Source: Blautia massiliensis (ex Durand et al. 2017) (lineage in GTDB: Bacteria > Bacillota > Clostridia > Lachnospirales > Lachnospiraceae). Taken from it: 64,000 nt of DNA. The notes beneath the pieces are model-generated. The model searched no databases, was not told where the DNA came from, and worked only from the letters and a program-made list of their open reading frames with translations. The stretch is taken from positions 3,214,045 to 3,278,044 of the forward strand of contig NZ_LN913006.1 of the NCBI RefSeq assembly GCF_001487165.1, read 5' to 3'. This document shows positions 17,046 through 26,457 of the stretch, in pieces; positions within the stretch are counted from its first letter, which is position 1, and every line of letters starts with the position of its first letter. Both the position numbers and the translations under genes were made by a program.

Positions 17046-17735
17046 TTGAGTCTTATTGAACAGTTTCAGTTTAACTTTCTGGACGACAATCGCTGGCAGT
17101 TCATTTTGTCCGGTCTGAAAAATACCATCATCATTACTTTTTTTGCTGTACTTCTTGGTATTTTTCTGGGATTTGTCATTGCTATTGTCCGTTCTACACA
17201 TGATAAGACAGGTAAGCTTAAGATCCTTAATGTGATCTGTCGTGTTTATCTGACTGTGATCCGTGGCACCCCAACGATGGTACAGCTGCTGATCGTATTT
17301 TATGTTATTTTTGCAACCATAGATCCGGGTAAGATAGTTGTTGCCATTATCGCCTTTGGTATGAACTCTGCTGCATACGTGGCTGAGATCGTCCGTTCCG
17401 GTATCATGTCTATTGATCAGGGACAGTTTGAGGCAGGACGGAGCCTGGGTCTTAACTATACACAGACTATGATCAAGATCATTCTTCCGCAGGCGGTCAA
17501 GAACATCCTGCCGGCCCTTGGAAACGAGCTGATCGTACTTTTGAAGGAGACATCCATCAGTGGTTATATCGGACTTATGGATCTGACCCGTGGCGGAGAC
17601 ATTATCCGAAGCCAGACCTACAGTGCACTGTTCCCGCTGCTGGTAGTAGCTGCGATCTATCTTGTGATCGTTTGCTTCCTTACCTATCTGGTAGGAAGAC
17701 TTGAAAGGAGGCTGAGAACCAATGAGCGTAAGTAA
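17046..17735 (+). CDS. Amino-acid ABC transporter permease
   Basis: A permease of the His/Glu/Gln/Arg/opine family, about 229 residues with five or so membrane helices and the cytoplasmic loop [20 protein letters not shown] that contacts the ATPase. I take TTG 17046 as start because GGGTGG lies 6-7 bases upstream; the upstream in-frame ATG 16974 would run through the 16980-17021 hairpin and has no ribosome site. Its end overlaps the ATPase gene by 14 bp. Confidence 0.88.
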   Translation: MSLIEQFQFNFLDDNRWQFILSGLKNTIIITFFAVLLGIFLGFVIAIVRSTHDKTGKLKILNVICRVYLTVIRGTPTMVQLLIVFYVIFATIDPGKIVVAIIAFGMNSAAYVAEIVRSGIMSIDQGQFEAGRSLGLNYTQTMIKIILPQAVKNILPALGNELIVLLKETSISGYIGLMDLTRGGDIIRSQTYSALFPLLVVAAIYLVIVCFLTYLVGRLERRLRTNERK

Positions 17736-18465
17736 TGAAGTGCTTCTGGATGTACAGGGACTTGAAAAGGCCTATGGCGGCAATCAGGTTCTCAACGGGA
17801 TCACCACACAGATCCGCAGAGGTGAAGTAGTAGCCATTATCGGACCATCCGGCTGTGGTAAATCTACATTCCTCCGTTCCCTGAATCTCCTTGAGGAGCC
17901 GACCGGGGGAAAAATCCTCTTTGAGGGAACCGACATCACAGATTCCAAGGTGGATATCAACCGTCATCGTCAGAAGATCGGAATGGTATTCCAGCAGTTT
18001 AATCTTTTTCCACATAAGACAGTAAAAGAGAACATTATGCTCGCACCTGTGACTCTGAATCTTATGAGTAAGGAAGAGGCTGAAAAAACGGCACTGGAGC
18101 TTCTGGAGCGAGTAGGTCTTCCGGATAAGGCAGATTCCTATCCGGACATGCTTTCCGGCGGTCAGAAGCAGCGTATCGCCATTGCAAGATCTCTTGCCAT
18201 GAACCCGGACGTGATGCTGTTTGATGAGCCTACATCTGCTCTTGATCCGGAGATGGTAGGAGAGGTCCTGGAACTGATGCAGGAGCTTGCAAGATCCGGC
18301 ATGACCATGGTTGTGGTAACTCATGAGATGGGCTTTGCCCGCGAGGTGGCAACCAGAGTCCTCTTCATTGATGAAGGAAAGATCCAGGAAGAAAATTCTC
18401 CTAAGGAATTCTTTGCAAATCCAAAGAATAAGAGACTTCGAGAGTTTCTTTCAAAGACATTATAA
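17722..18465 (+). CDS. Amino-acid ABC transporter ATPase, GlnQ-like
   Basis: A 247-residue ATPase of the polar amino acid uptake family: Walker [11 protein letters not shown]-loop [11 protein letters not shown], signature [15 protein letters not shown], Walker [21 protein letters not shown] and the switch [11 protein letters not shown]. It completes a binding protein-permease-ATPase operon and is closed by a strong terminator. Confidence 0.93.
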   Translation: MSVSNEVLLDVQGLEKAYGGNQVLNGITTQIRRGEVVAIIGPSGCGKSTFLRSLNLLEEPTGGKILFEGTDITDSKVDINRHRQKIGMVFQQFNLFPHKTVKENIMLAPVTLNLMSKEEAEKTALELLERVGLPDKADSYPDMLSGGQKQRIAIARSLAMNPDVMLFDEPTSALDPEMVGEVLELMQELARSGMTMVVVTHEMGFAREVATRVLFIDEGKIQEENSPKEFFANPKNKRLREFLSKTL

Positions 18466-18480
18466 ATATAAGAATATTAA

Positions 18481-18537
18481 AAACGGATGCTTTATCCTCC
18501 TGTGGAAATGCTGCAGGAGATAAAGCATCCGTTTTTT
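18481..18537 (+). terminator. Terminator after the amino-acid transporter operon
   Basis: AAACGGATGCTTTATC and GATAAAGCATCCGTTT form a perfect 16-bp stem, extended by CTCCTG/CAGGAG-like pairs, with TTTTTT at its end. Confidence 0.9.
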
Positions 18538-18560
18538 ATAGTTACAGAATAGTGACGTAG

Positions 18561-19619
18561 TTATTTCACCGGCTGGTTCAGATCACTGTAGGTTACATCC
18601 TCAAAGGGGAGAGAGATGCGTTCTCTTCTGGCAGAGGAAAGGTAGATGCCCTTTACCATTTCAAGGGTTTTTCTGCCTTCCAGTCCGTCGATGGCAACAG
18701 GAAGATCCTCACGGACAGAACGGTAGAAGTCACGGATCTGCAGGTGATGGCTGCTTCCCCAGTAATCAGGGCCCACATTTGTGGTCTCATAAGTGTTTCG
18801 GATCTCGGCATAGGTGCCGTCCAGCTCGTAATAGCCCATGTCCTGCTTAAGACCCAGGCGTCCTTTTTCTCCGATCAGTTCAATATTGATCGGGGAATCG
18901 GCTCCGTAAATGTTGCAGGCATAGAGATTGTAAAGACAGCCGTTTTTAAACATGATAGCAGCGTCTGCGGCATCCTCCACTTTTACAAAATGATGAACAT
19001 AATTATGAACACTTCCGTCGATCCATTCCACATCGGAATCCAGCATATATCGAACACGATCAATGCTGTGGATCGCCTGGTCGATGAGAACACCGCCGCC
19101 CTCTTTGTCCCATGTTCCCTTCCAGTCACTTCCGCTGTAATAGTCGAGCGGACGGTTCCAGGTCAGATAGGAACGTGCGGTAAGGATTTTTCCGAAATCA
19201 CCCCGCTGGATCATTTCGCGGAGCTTTTCTACACTTTTTGTGTAACGGGTCTGGAAGATAACGCCCAGCTTTACATGAGTTTCTTCGGCGGTACGGATCA
19301 TTCTGTCTGCATCCTGAAGACAGGTGGCAATGGGCTTTTCGGTAAGGACGTTAATGCCGGCTTTCATGGCTTTGATGGCCATGACCGGGTGCAGGAAATG
19401 CGGCAGACAGAGATGTACCACATCAATATCCTTATCCAGGATCTCATCAAAGTCCGTAGTCCAGGAACAGTTAAATTCCTCTGCAAAGGCTTTGGCAAGA
19501 GCTGGATCTTTGTCAACGGCATATGCTAATTCTACTTCATCGCTGAGACGATGGAATGCATCCGCATAAGAGACGGAAATACGGCCGCAGCCTACAATAG
19601 CAGCTTTCAGTTTTTTCAT
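18561..19619 (-). CDS. Gfo/Idh/MocA family oxidoreductase
   Basis: A 352-residue NAD(P)-dependent sugar dehydrogenase-type protein. The N-terminal Rossmann motif is AIVGCGRISVSYADAF and the family's catalytic Lys lies in LTEKPIATC near residue 95; the C-terminal half is the beta-sheet substrate domain, with a DQAIHSIDRVRYML segment carrying the conserved Asp/His. Substrate is unknown. It is transcribed with, and just downstream of, the ROK regulator, and a second member of the same family is divergently encoded at 21334, so both probably act on the sugar taken up by this locus. Confidence 0.88.
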   Translation of the reverse strand: MKKLKAAIVGCGRISVSYADAFHRLSDEVELAYAVDKDPALAKAFAEEFNCSWTTDFDEILDKDIDVVHLCLPHFLHPVMAIKAMKAGINVLTEKPIATCLQDADRMIRTAEETHVKLGVIFQTRYTKSVEKLREMIQRGDFGKILTARSYLTWNRPLDYYSGSDWKGTWDKEGGGVLIDQAIHSIDRVRYMLDSDVEWIDGSVHNYVHHFVKVEDAADAAIMFKNGCLYNLYACNIYGADSPINIELIGEKGRLGLKQDMGYYELDGTYAEIRNTYETTNVGPDYWGSSHHLQIRDFYRSVREDLPVAIDGLEGRKTLEMVKGIYLSSARRERISLPFEDVTYSDLNQPVK

Positions 19620-19634
19620 GGCTTCCTCCTTATA

Positions 19635-20839
19635 TCATCCGATAAAAAAATTCGTCGGATCCTGATTTGTAAAAGAATAGTGGATATCAAAAAAGTATTT
19701 CATGGCTCCGTTCAGGAACGAATCACTCTGGAGCTGGGAGTAACGGACAGTCACGTTATCTACCATCCTGCGGAACCCGGTTTTTTTCAGGTCTTCCCGT
19801 ACTTCATTGAGAAAATATTCGCCAAGATCCGGAATCTTTCCGCCAAGAACGATCAGAGATGGATTTACGGTACTGATCAGATTACTCAGGGCGATGGACA
19901 GCTCCCATGCCATCTCCTTTACCATAGCAAGAGCGGTTGGATCGCGGAAGGTGGCAGCCTTTCCCAGATCTGAGAAGGTGATTTCTGAAAGTGCGCTTAA
20001 GGATGGAATCTGTCCGAATTCCGGGATCCTGTTTTTCAGAGCCTGCTCCGAGATCATAACTTCCAGACATCCGTGATTTCCGCAGATACATTCCGGACCG
20101 TGAGGATCGATGGAATAATGGCCGAACTGGGTAGAGGAACCACTGGCAGTTCCAAGCATGCTTCCTTCTGTGAAAAGGGTGGCACCGATGCCGCGGCCGA
20201 AATTGAGAAAAGCAAAATTTTTCTCTTTTATATTGCCATAGACCTTTTCCGCGTAGGAATAGCAGGCGGTATCATTGAGAAGATCAACCGGGTATCCCGG
20301 GAATGCAGTCTTCAGAGATTTAATGATCTGAGTGCTTTCCATGGAAGGCAGATTCAGGGTCGTGGAATATACTTCATTGCTGGAGGCGTCGATCATGGCG
20401 GACATTACTATGCAGATGCCAAGGATACGGTCAGGAGCACAGTGTTCCAGAATGGATTCCTGGAAACAGGAGCCGGAGCATGCGACATGATTTTCGTCTT
20501 CGGAAAGCTTCCGTGATTCATGAAAGACGGAAGTACGGCAATGTCCACAAGATAAGCTTCGACAGCATTTTCATGCCAGTTCATGACAACAACGTAGTAG
20601 CTGTTCATCCGGACCTGAAGGCAGTTCGGCTTACGTCCGATGCTGTCGGATTCTCCGATACCGTTGTCCACAATGAATCCCCGTTCGATCAGTTCATCTA
20701 CAAGAGTAGATACGGTTGTTTTGCTGAGCTTCGTTTGCTTGGCAAGGTGTGCTCTGGATATTCCGGGACTGGAATAGATGGAAGTATAGAGCCGTTTCAT
20801 ATTCGTGTTCTTAATAACCTGCTGATTAACAAGTTTCAT
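19635..20839 (-). pseudogene. ROK-family transcriptional regulator, frameshifted
   Basis: Two adjoining minus-strand reading frames together make one ROK repressor of about 401 residues. The first (from 20839) has the winged helix-turn-helix RAHLAKQTKLSKTTVSTLVD and GRKPNCLQV, up to EAYLVDIA. The second carries the sugar-kinase-like domain: GRGIGATLF, the GHYSIDPHGPE loop and the zinc motif CICGNHGCLE. Reading the intervening bases in the second frame gives TSVFHESRKLSEDE through LGICIVMSAMID, so a single base is missing at about 20533-20539; restoring one G would give the family-like VDIAGTSVF. It is either a real recent loss-of-function mutation or a sequencing error. It should have controlled the neighbouring sugar genes. 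Confidence 0.88.
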
Positions 20840-20910
20840 AGTTTCTTTTCATCTCCAATCCTTTAAAAATAAACGGTACCGAAAAATGGTAAAGTCTCCG
20901 TACTAAATAT

Positions 20911-20939
20911 ATCCTATCATAGATGCAGAAAATAATCAA
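20911..20939 (-). promoter_or_regulatory. Putative promoter of the ROK regulator gene
   Basis: On the minus strand TTGATT (20934-20939), 17-bp spacer, TAGGAT (20911-20916). An 8-bp palindrome CGGTACCG (20874-20881) lies between this promoter and the gene and could be an operator. Confidence 0.45.
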
Positions 20940-21182
20940 TATGTGGCTGTACAAAGAAAATATTGACTATTTATAGAAGGAAAAATATAAAAATACGACA
21001 ATTCTAAAATGAAGAGCAATATAATACAGGCATTTTTTCGGAAGACTGGTAAAAAAACGGAGATAAATAGTACAGTGATAGAAATAATTGATTACAAATG
21101 TGCAAAATGCACAAAAAATACTCGAGATATTGTTTATTATAGAAGAAATGCACATTGAAAGACGAAAAAACGGGAAAGAATG

Positions 21183-21211
21183 TTGACAGATACGGCAAAG
21201 AATGCTATCCT
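21183..21211 (+). promoter_or_regulatory. Promoter of the sugar-utilisation operon
   Basis: TTGACA (21183-21188), 17-bp spacer, TATCCT (21206-21211), giving a leader of about 115 nt. The 494-bp divergent gap 20840-21333 is AT-rich and holds this promoter and the opposing one; no further gene or RNA is visible. Confidence 0.65.
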
Positions 21212-21333
21212 AAATCCAAGCTAAGAACAGCAAAAAAGAGAGTTTGTAACAAGAAACACAGATGTTTTTGCAAAAAACTTTTATTTTTTGAAATATTAGT
21301 TAGGCCACTGGACAAATAAAGAGAGGTAGAGAG

Positions 21334-22371
21334 ATGAGAATAGGCGTGATTGGATGCGGCGGAATGGGAACGACTCATTACTTATCCCTGAAAGTCTTAT
21401 CAGAAAAAGAGGATGATGTTGAGGTAGTTGCCCTGTCTGACTGCAGAAAAGAATTTCTGGACAAAGCGGCATCATATTTTCCGGAAGCTGCCACATATGA
21501 ATACGGAATGGAACTGATCGAAAAGGAGCAGCTGGATATTGTACATATCTGTCTTCCAAGCTATCTGCATGCAGAACATGCAGTGAAGGCACTGGAAAAA
21601 GGGATGAATGTACTGGTGGAAAAACCGGTATGTCTGACCGAAGAGGATTGCCAGATGCTTCTTGAAGCAGAAAAAAGATCCGGGAAGAAGGTTATGGTAG
21701 GACAGGTAGTACGTTCCTTTGAGGAATATAAATATCTGAAGGAAGCTTACGACACAGAAAAATTCGGAAAGCTGAAATCCATTACTATGGAGCGTATCAG
21801 CGGAGATGTGAAATGGGGATTTGAGGATTGGTTCCATAATGAAGAAAAGAGTGGTTCCGTTGTGCTGGATCTTCACGTGCATGATCTTGATTTTCTGCGT
21901 TATATGCTGGGTGAGCCGGACAGCTTCCAGGTAAAAGCCAGCAGATTTGAAAGTGGCATGATCAATCATATCATCACGGAGTATGAATTCGGAGATGTTT
22001 TTGCTACAGCAGAGGGTATTTGGGATGAGTCATCGGCAATGAAGTTCCATGCAGCGTTCCGTGCACATTTTGAGGATGCTACGATAGAATTTAACGGTGC
22101 TCAGTCACCGAGCCTGACAGTATATAAGAAAGACGGAACTGTGGAGACGCCAGAGCTCAAAGCTGAATATGAAGGCGAGAGTGATGTGGCGGGAATCAAT
22201 GTCTCCAATCTGGGACCATATTATACAGAGATCAAATATTTCCAGGAATGCGTCAGAGAAGATAAACCTGTAGAGGTTGCTCCTTTGATCGAAGGAGTAA
22301 GATCCGTACAGCTTGGGATTAAAGAGTGGAATGCGGCAAAAGAGTATGTAAACACACACGAAAACAAATAA
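21334..22371 (+). CDS. Gfo/Idh/MocA family oxidoreductase
   Basis: A 345-residue member of the same dehydrogenase family as the gene at 18561 but clearly a different protein. It starts MRIGVIGCGGMGTTHYLSL (NAD(P)-binding), has the catalytic-Lys motif LVEKPVCLTEED near residue 97 and DLHVHDLDFLRYML in the substrate domain. It is the first gene after the sugar-locus promoter and is followed after 63 bp by the binding protein. Role inferred: oxidation or reduction of the imported sugar or glycoside. Confidence 0.88.
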   Translation: MRIGVIGCGGMGTTHYLSLKVLSEKEDDVEVVALSDCRKEFLDKAASYFPEAATYEYGMELIEKEQLDIVHICLPSYLHAEHAVKALEKGMNVLVEKPVCLTEEDCQMLLEAEKRSGKKVMVGQVVRSFEEYKYLKEAYDTEKFGKLKSITMERISGDVKWGFEDWFHNEEKSGSVVLDLHVHDLDFLRYMLGEPDSFQVKASRFESGMINHIITEYEFGDVFATAEGIWDESSAMKFHAAFRAHFEDATIEFNGAQSPSLTVYKKDGTVETPELKAEYEGESDVAGINVSNLGPYYTEIKYFQECVREDKPVEVAPLIEGVRSVQLGIKEWNAAKEYVNTHENK

Positions 22372-22434
22372 TGAAATTTTCACTGAAAGGCAGTGAGAAA
22401 AATAAAAAAAGCTATTCAAAAGGAGGATATGCAA

Positions 22435-23679
22435 ATGAAAAAAAGAGTGATTTCTATTCTGTTATCAGCAGCAATGATCTCATCAATGGTAGTTGCAGGA
22501 GGGGTAACTGCACATGCTGAAGAAAATGTAACACTGAATGTATTTGATGCACATGCTTATGGTCTGGAAGAATATGACGAGATGGTAAAAGCCTTCGAGA
22601 AATCACATCCGGGTGTGACTGTTGATGTACAGCATGCAGCCAACGATTACGACACACTGCTTCAGTCCAGAGTAAACTCCGGTGATACACCAGACGTATT
22701 TGATGCTGAGGCCGGAACAAAAGCGAAAATGTACTATGATTATGCTTACGACTGGAGCAATGATACAGAAGTTCTGGACAAGTTCAATGAGGACGCTGTA
22801 AACCTTGGAAAAGATGACGAGGGAAATGTAAAATCTCTTCCATGGACCTATGAGAACATGGGCCTGATCTACAACAAGGACTGCTTTGAGAAAGCTGGTA
22901 TCGACAAGCTTCCGACAAACATGGATGAGCTGGAAGAGGCATGCAAGAAGCTGAAGGATGCAGGCATCACTCCGTTTGCACTTGCTGCAAAGGAAACATG
23001 GGTATTAGGACAGGTTGCAACACATTTCATGATCGACAAAGACAAAACAGCTGCTGAGACAGTAGATGCGATCAAATCCGGTGAGACAGCATTTGCAGAT
23101 ATGCCTAACTGGGAGAACCTTTACAAGTTCCTTGATCTTGCTGTAGAGTATGGTCCGGACAAGCCGCTTGAGGTTGACTGGGAGACATCAGAGAATATGC
23201 TTGCAAACGGCGATGCAGCTATGATCCATATGGGTGACTGGTGCCAGTCTACACTGGATTCCTTTAATCCGGATGCAAATCTTGCATTTCTTCCATTCCC
23301 GGTAGGCGCCGGTGAAGATGATGCAACTGTATTATCCTCCTGTAACTGGACTTATATTGTAAATAAAGATTCCAAGAATCTGGATCTTGCAAAAGAGTAT
23401 TGTGAGTTTATCCTTACATCCGAAGAAGGCCAGAAATGGATGGCAGAAGGTGTAGGAGCTGTTCCTGGTGCAAAGTCTGATATGGAAGTGACCGGCGCTC
23501 TTGCAAATGATGCCAAGACCTATATCGACGCTGGAAAGACAAACGGCTGGATCCACACGATTGCTCCTGGCAGCTACGCAGATGAGTGTGGTCCGTATCT
23601 CCAGTCTTACATGCTTGGAGACATGAGCGCAGATGAAGTAACACAGCTCTTCCAGGATTTCTGGACATCAGCAGAGTAA
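22435..23679 (+). CDS. Sugar ABC transporter binding protein
   Basis: A 414-residue family 1 extracellular solute-binding protein. It has a Sec signal peptide (MKKRVISILLSAAMISSM, cleavage probably after AHA) and no lipobox Cys. The mature part shows typical features: DEMVKAFEKSHPGVTVDV, GDTPDVFD and a late PGSYADECG segment. ATG 22435 is chosen because AGGAGG at 22421 is 8 bases upstream; the in-frame start 22393 has none. It delivers substrate to the two permeases that follow. Without a lipid anchor in a monoderm it may be held by the permease or be released. Confidence 0.9.
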   Translation: MKKRVISILLSAAMISSMVVAGGVTAHAEENVTLNVFDAHAYGLEEYDEMVKAFEKSHPGVTVDVQHAANDYDTLLQSRVNSGDTPDVFDAEAGTKAKMYYDYAYDWSNDTEVLDKFNEDAVNLGKDDEGNVKSLPWTYENMGLIYNKDCFEKAGIDKLPTNMDELEEACKKLKDAGITPFALAAKETWVLGQVATHFMIDKDKTAAETVDAIKSGETAFADMPNWENLYKFLDLAVEYGPDKPLEVDWETSENMLANGDAAMIHMGDWCQSTLDSFNPDANLAFLPFPVGAGEDDATVLSSCNWTYIVNKDSKNLDLAKEYCEFILTSEEGQKWMAEGVGAVPGAKSDMEVTGALANDAKTYIDAGKTNGWIHTIAPGSYADECGPYLQSYMLGDMSADEVTQLFQDFWTSAE

Positions 23680-23824
23680 CAAGGAACTCCAGGAGCCGAA
23701 GAGAAACAGATTTGTTGATTTTGGGCTGACGGAATGTAACTGACAAAAGAGGGAGACAGGCAGCAGCTTTGCCTGTTTCCCAAATATAAACCAAAGAAAA
23801 AATGAATTTCTGGAGGGGATAGGA

Positions 23825-24706
23825 TTGAAAAACAAAAAAACAAAGGATCTGGCAATTTTTGCATTGTTTGTCTTTCCGGCAGTCGTTTTTGTACTGTTTG
23901 CCACAGATATTCCATTTGTAATGAATCTGTACTATTCGGTATTTAATTGGAATGGAATCGGCAAGAACATGGAATTTGTAGGACTTGCCAACTATGTGAA
24001 GATCTTTACTGCTGACCCGCTTTTCTGGAAAGGTGTCAGATTTACTCTTAAATTTGCAGTATTTTATGTTGTTATCGTAAACATTGTTTCTCTCACAGTC
24101 GCTGTCGTAATGGCACGTGAGAACAAAGTGAACAGTCTTGGTCGTGCTTTTTATTATATTCCTTATATCATCAGTCTGACAGCGATCAGTCTGATCTGGA
24201 AATTTATCCTGGGACCTGGCTTTGAGGCTCTTTACAGTGTTACAGGATGGGAATTCTTTAACTGGAGCTGGCTTGGAACACCGAAGCTTGCTTTTTATGT
24301 AGTTGTTGTCATGGCAGTATGGCAGAATCTTGGTTTTTACATGGTCAATTATATCGCAGGAATCATTGCAGTTCCGGGAGAGCTTCTGGAAGCGGCAAGA
24401 ATCGACGGAGCAACCTCTTTCCAGGTATTCCGCAAGATCACAATTCCGATGATCATGCCTGCGATCTCGATCTGTATGCTGACATCAATGACATTTGCGT
24501 TTAAGTTATTCGATATTATCATGGTATTTACAAAGGGCGGACCTGCGAATTCAACTGTTTCCGTTGCGTATAATATTTATAAGGAAGCTTTTGTTAACAG
24601 CAAATATGGTCTTGCTACTGCCAAATCTCTTGTATTTGTAGTATTTGTTCTGATCATTACAGCAATTCAGATGAAGATTACCAAGAGTAAGGAGGTTGAG
24701 GCATAA
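23825..24706 (+). CDS. Sugar ABC transporter permease (MalF type)
   Basis: A 293-residue inner-membrane permease with about six helices and the ATPase-coupling EAA loop EAARIDGATSFQVFRKITIP. TTG 23825 is the start, with GGAGGGG about 7 bases upstream. It overlaps the second permease by one base (ATAATG). No ATPase gene is in the operon, so a shared MsmK/UgpC-like ATPase encoded elsewhere is likely. Confidence 0.9.
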   Translation: MKNKKTKDLAIFALFVFPAVVFVLFATDIPFVMNLYYSVFNWNGIGKNMEFVGLANYVKIFTADPLFWKGVRFTLKFAVFYVVIVNIVSLTVAVVMARENKVNSLGRAFYYIPYIISLTAISLIWKFILGPGFEALYSVTGWEFFNWSWLGTPKLAFYVVVVMAVWQNLGFYMVNYIAGIIAVPGELLEAARIDGATSFQVFRKITIPMIMPAISICMLTSMTFAFKLFDIIMVFTKGGPANSTVSVAYNIYKEAFVNSKYGLATAKSLVFVVFVLIITAIQMKITKSKEVEA

Positions 24707-25545
24707 TGAAGAAGAAACCAAAGAACCTGCGGCAGGTGAATGCACTGACGATCATTATTTTTGTATGTGCGATCTTCTGGCTGATGCCGCTGGTATTGAT
24801 CTTTATAAACTCATTTAAACCCTATAATGATATGCTGCAGGACTTTCTGGCTCTGCCCAAGTCATGGAGCCTGAAGATGTATATGGAGACCTGGACGAAA
24901 TTCGGTTTCCCGTCTCTGATCTTTAATACATTGCTTTATACATTCTGCACTGTCATCCTGGTAGTGCTTATGGCGCCGATGGCAGCCTATAAGCTCGCAA
25001 GAACAAAAAGCAGACTTAGCAAAATATGCTTTGTTCTGATCATCATGCCGATGATGGTTCCGTTCCAGTCTTACATGATCACCTTGACAAGACTGGTTTC
25101 CAACGTGAAACTGACTGGAACAAGAACCGGATATATTCTGGTAAGTGTGGGCTTATGTATGCCTCTGGCAGTATACATGATCCATGGATTTGTAAAAAAT
25201 GTTCCTATCGATCTGGAAGAGTGTGCATGTATTGACGGCGCAGGTAAGATCCGCACCTATTTCAGCATTGTACTTCCGCTTCTGAAACCGATCCTCACGA
25301 CGGTCGTTGTTTTGGATGCACTGGCAACCTGGAATGATATCATCACCAACCAGCTGATCGTTGGCGGAAACACAGTGGCAATGAATATCCAGAATGCACT
25401 GTACATGCAGTTTTCCGCACAGACAGCAGACTGGGAGCATGCACTTCCCGGAATCGTAATGTCCATGATACCGAGTCTTATCTTCTTTGTTGTGATGCAG
25501 AAGCATATTGTAGGTGGTATTACTGCCGGTGCGGTAAAAGGCTGA
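24706..25545 (+). CDS. Sugar ABC transporter permease (MalG type)
   Basis: A 279-residue permease with about six membrane helices, first at residues 15-37, and the EAA-type loop ECACIDGAGKIRTYFSIVLP, in which Cys replaces the usual second Ala. It forms the channel with the preceding permease. A 55-bp gap separates it from the TIM-barrel gene. Confidence 0.9.
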   Translation: MKKKPKNLRQVNALTIIIFVCAIFWLMPLVLIFINSFKPYNDMLQDFLALPKSWSLKMYMETWTKFGFPSLIFNTLLYTFCTVILVVLMAPMAAYKLARTKSRLSKICFVLIIMPMMVPFQSYMITLTRLVSNVKLTGTRTGYILVSVGLCMPLAVYMIHGFVKNVPIDLEECACIDGAGKIRTYFSIVLPLLKPILTTVVVLDALATWNDIITNQLIVGGNTVAMNIQNALYMQFSAQTADWEHALPGIVMSMIPSLIFFVVMQKHIVGGITAGAVKG

Positions 25546-25600
25546 TCTTGGTGGTATAAGTAGTATAATATGAGATAATACTGGAAGGAGAACAGAACCT

Positions 25601-26440
25601 ATGAAAGTTGGAGTTTTGATCGAATTTACAAGCAATACAGATATTGATGCAAAATTTGCGGAGCTGAAGGAAATGGGTGTGGATAGCTGCCAGCTGGTAT
25701 GTTGGGATCGTCCAACACTTCAGGACGATGCTATGGCAGAGGCTATTAATAAAGGTCTGGAGAAATACGGGATCCACGCAACCGCATTCTGGTGCGGATG
25801 GGAAGGCCGCAGAGTATGGGATTTCTATGAAGGACAGCTGACACTTGGCCTGATTCCGTCTGATTACAGAGTTGAGAGACTGAAGATGCTTATGGAAGGT
25901 TCTGACTTTGCGAAAAAGATCCATGTGACAGACCTGGCAACACACGTTGGCTATATGCCGGAAAATCCATACGACCCGAAATACGAGGAAGTATTGGTTG
26001 CATGTAAGGCTATTGTGGAAAAATGTAAGGAAAATGGTCAGAACTTCCTGTTTGAAACAGGACAGGAGACTCCTGTAACATTAAAGCGTGCGATCCAGGA
26101 TATTGAGAAAGCTGTCGGAAAAGGAAATGTGGGAATTAACCTTGATCCTGCAAACCTGATCATGTACGGAAAGGCAAATCCGGTAGATGCTCTGGAGGTT
26201 TTCGGTGAGTATGTCATGGGAATTCACGGAAAAGATGGAAAATATCCAACAGATGGACATCATCTGGGTGATGAGGTTCCCCTTGGCCAGGGTAAAGTAA
26301 ATTATTCTGCATTTATTGCAAAGCTGAAAGAGATCGGTTATCAGGGAGATATTACCATTGAGCGTGAGATCTCCGGTGAGGAACAGAAAAAAGATATCCG
26401 TATGGCCAAGGAGCTTCTGGATAAACTGATCGCAGAATAA
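25601..26440 (+). CDS. Sugar phosphate isomerase/epimerase-like TIM barrel protein
   Basis: A 279-residue protein of the xylose-isomerase-like (AP endonuclease 2) superfamily. The four expected metal ligands can be read: Glu152 in FLFETGQE, Asp182 in NLDPAN, His209 in GIHGKDG and Glu254 in TIEREI. Members isomerise or epimerise sugars, or open keto-glycosides together with Gfo/Idh/MocA dehydrogenases; which applies here is not shown by the sequence. Its place between the transporter and nagB points to a step in breakdown of the imported sugar. Confidence 0.85.
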   Translation: MKVGVLIEFTSNTDIDAKFAELKEMGVDSCQLVCWDRPTLQDDAMAEAINKGLEKYGIHATAFWCGWEGRRVWDFYEGQLTLGLIPSDYRVERLKMLMEGSDFAKKIHVTDLATHVGYMPENPYDPKYEEVLVACKAIVEKCKENGQNFLFETGQETPVTLKRAIQDIEKAVGKGNVGINLDPANLIMYGKANPVDALEVFGEYVMGIHGKDGKYPTDGHHLGDEVPLGQGKVNYSAFIAKLKEIGYQGDITIEREISGEEQKKDIRMAKELLDKLIAE

Positions 26441-26457
26441 GAGCTGAGGAAAAAACT

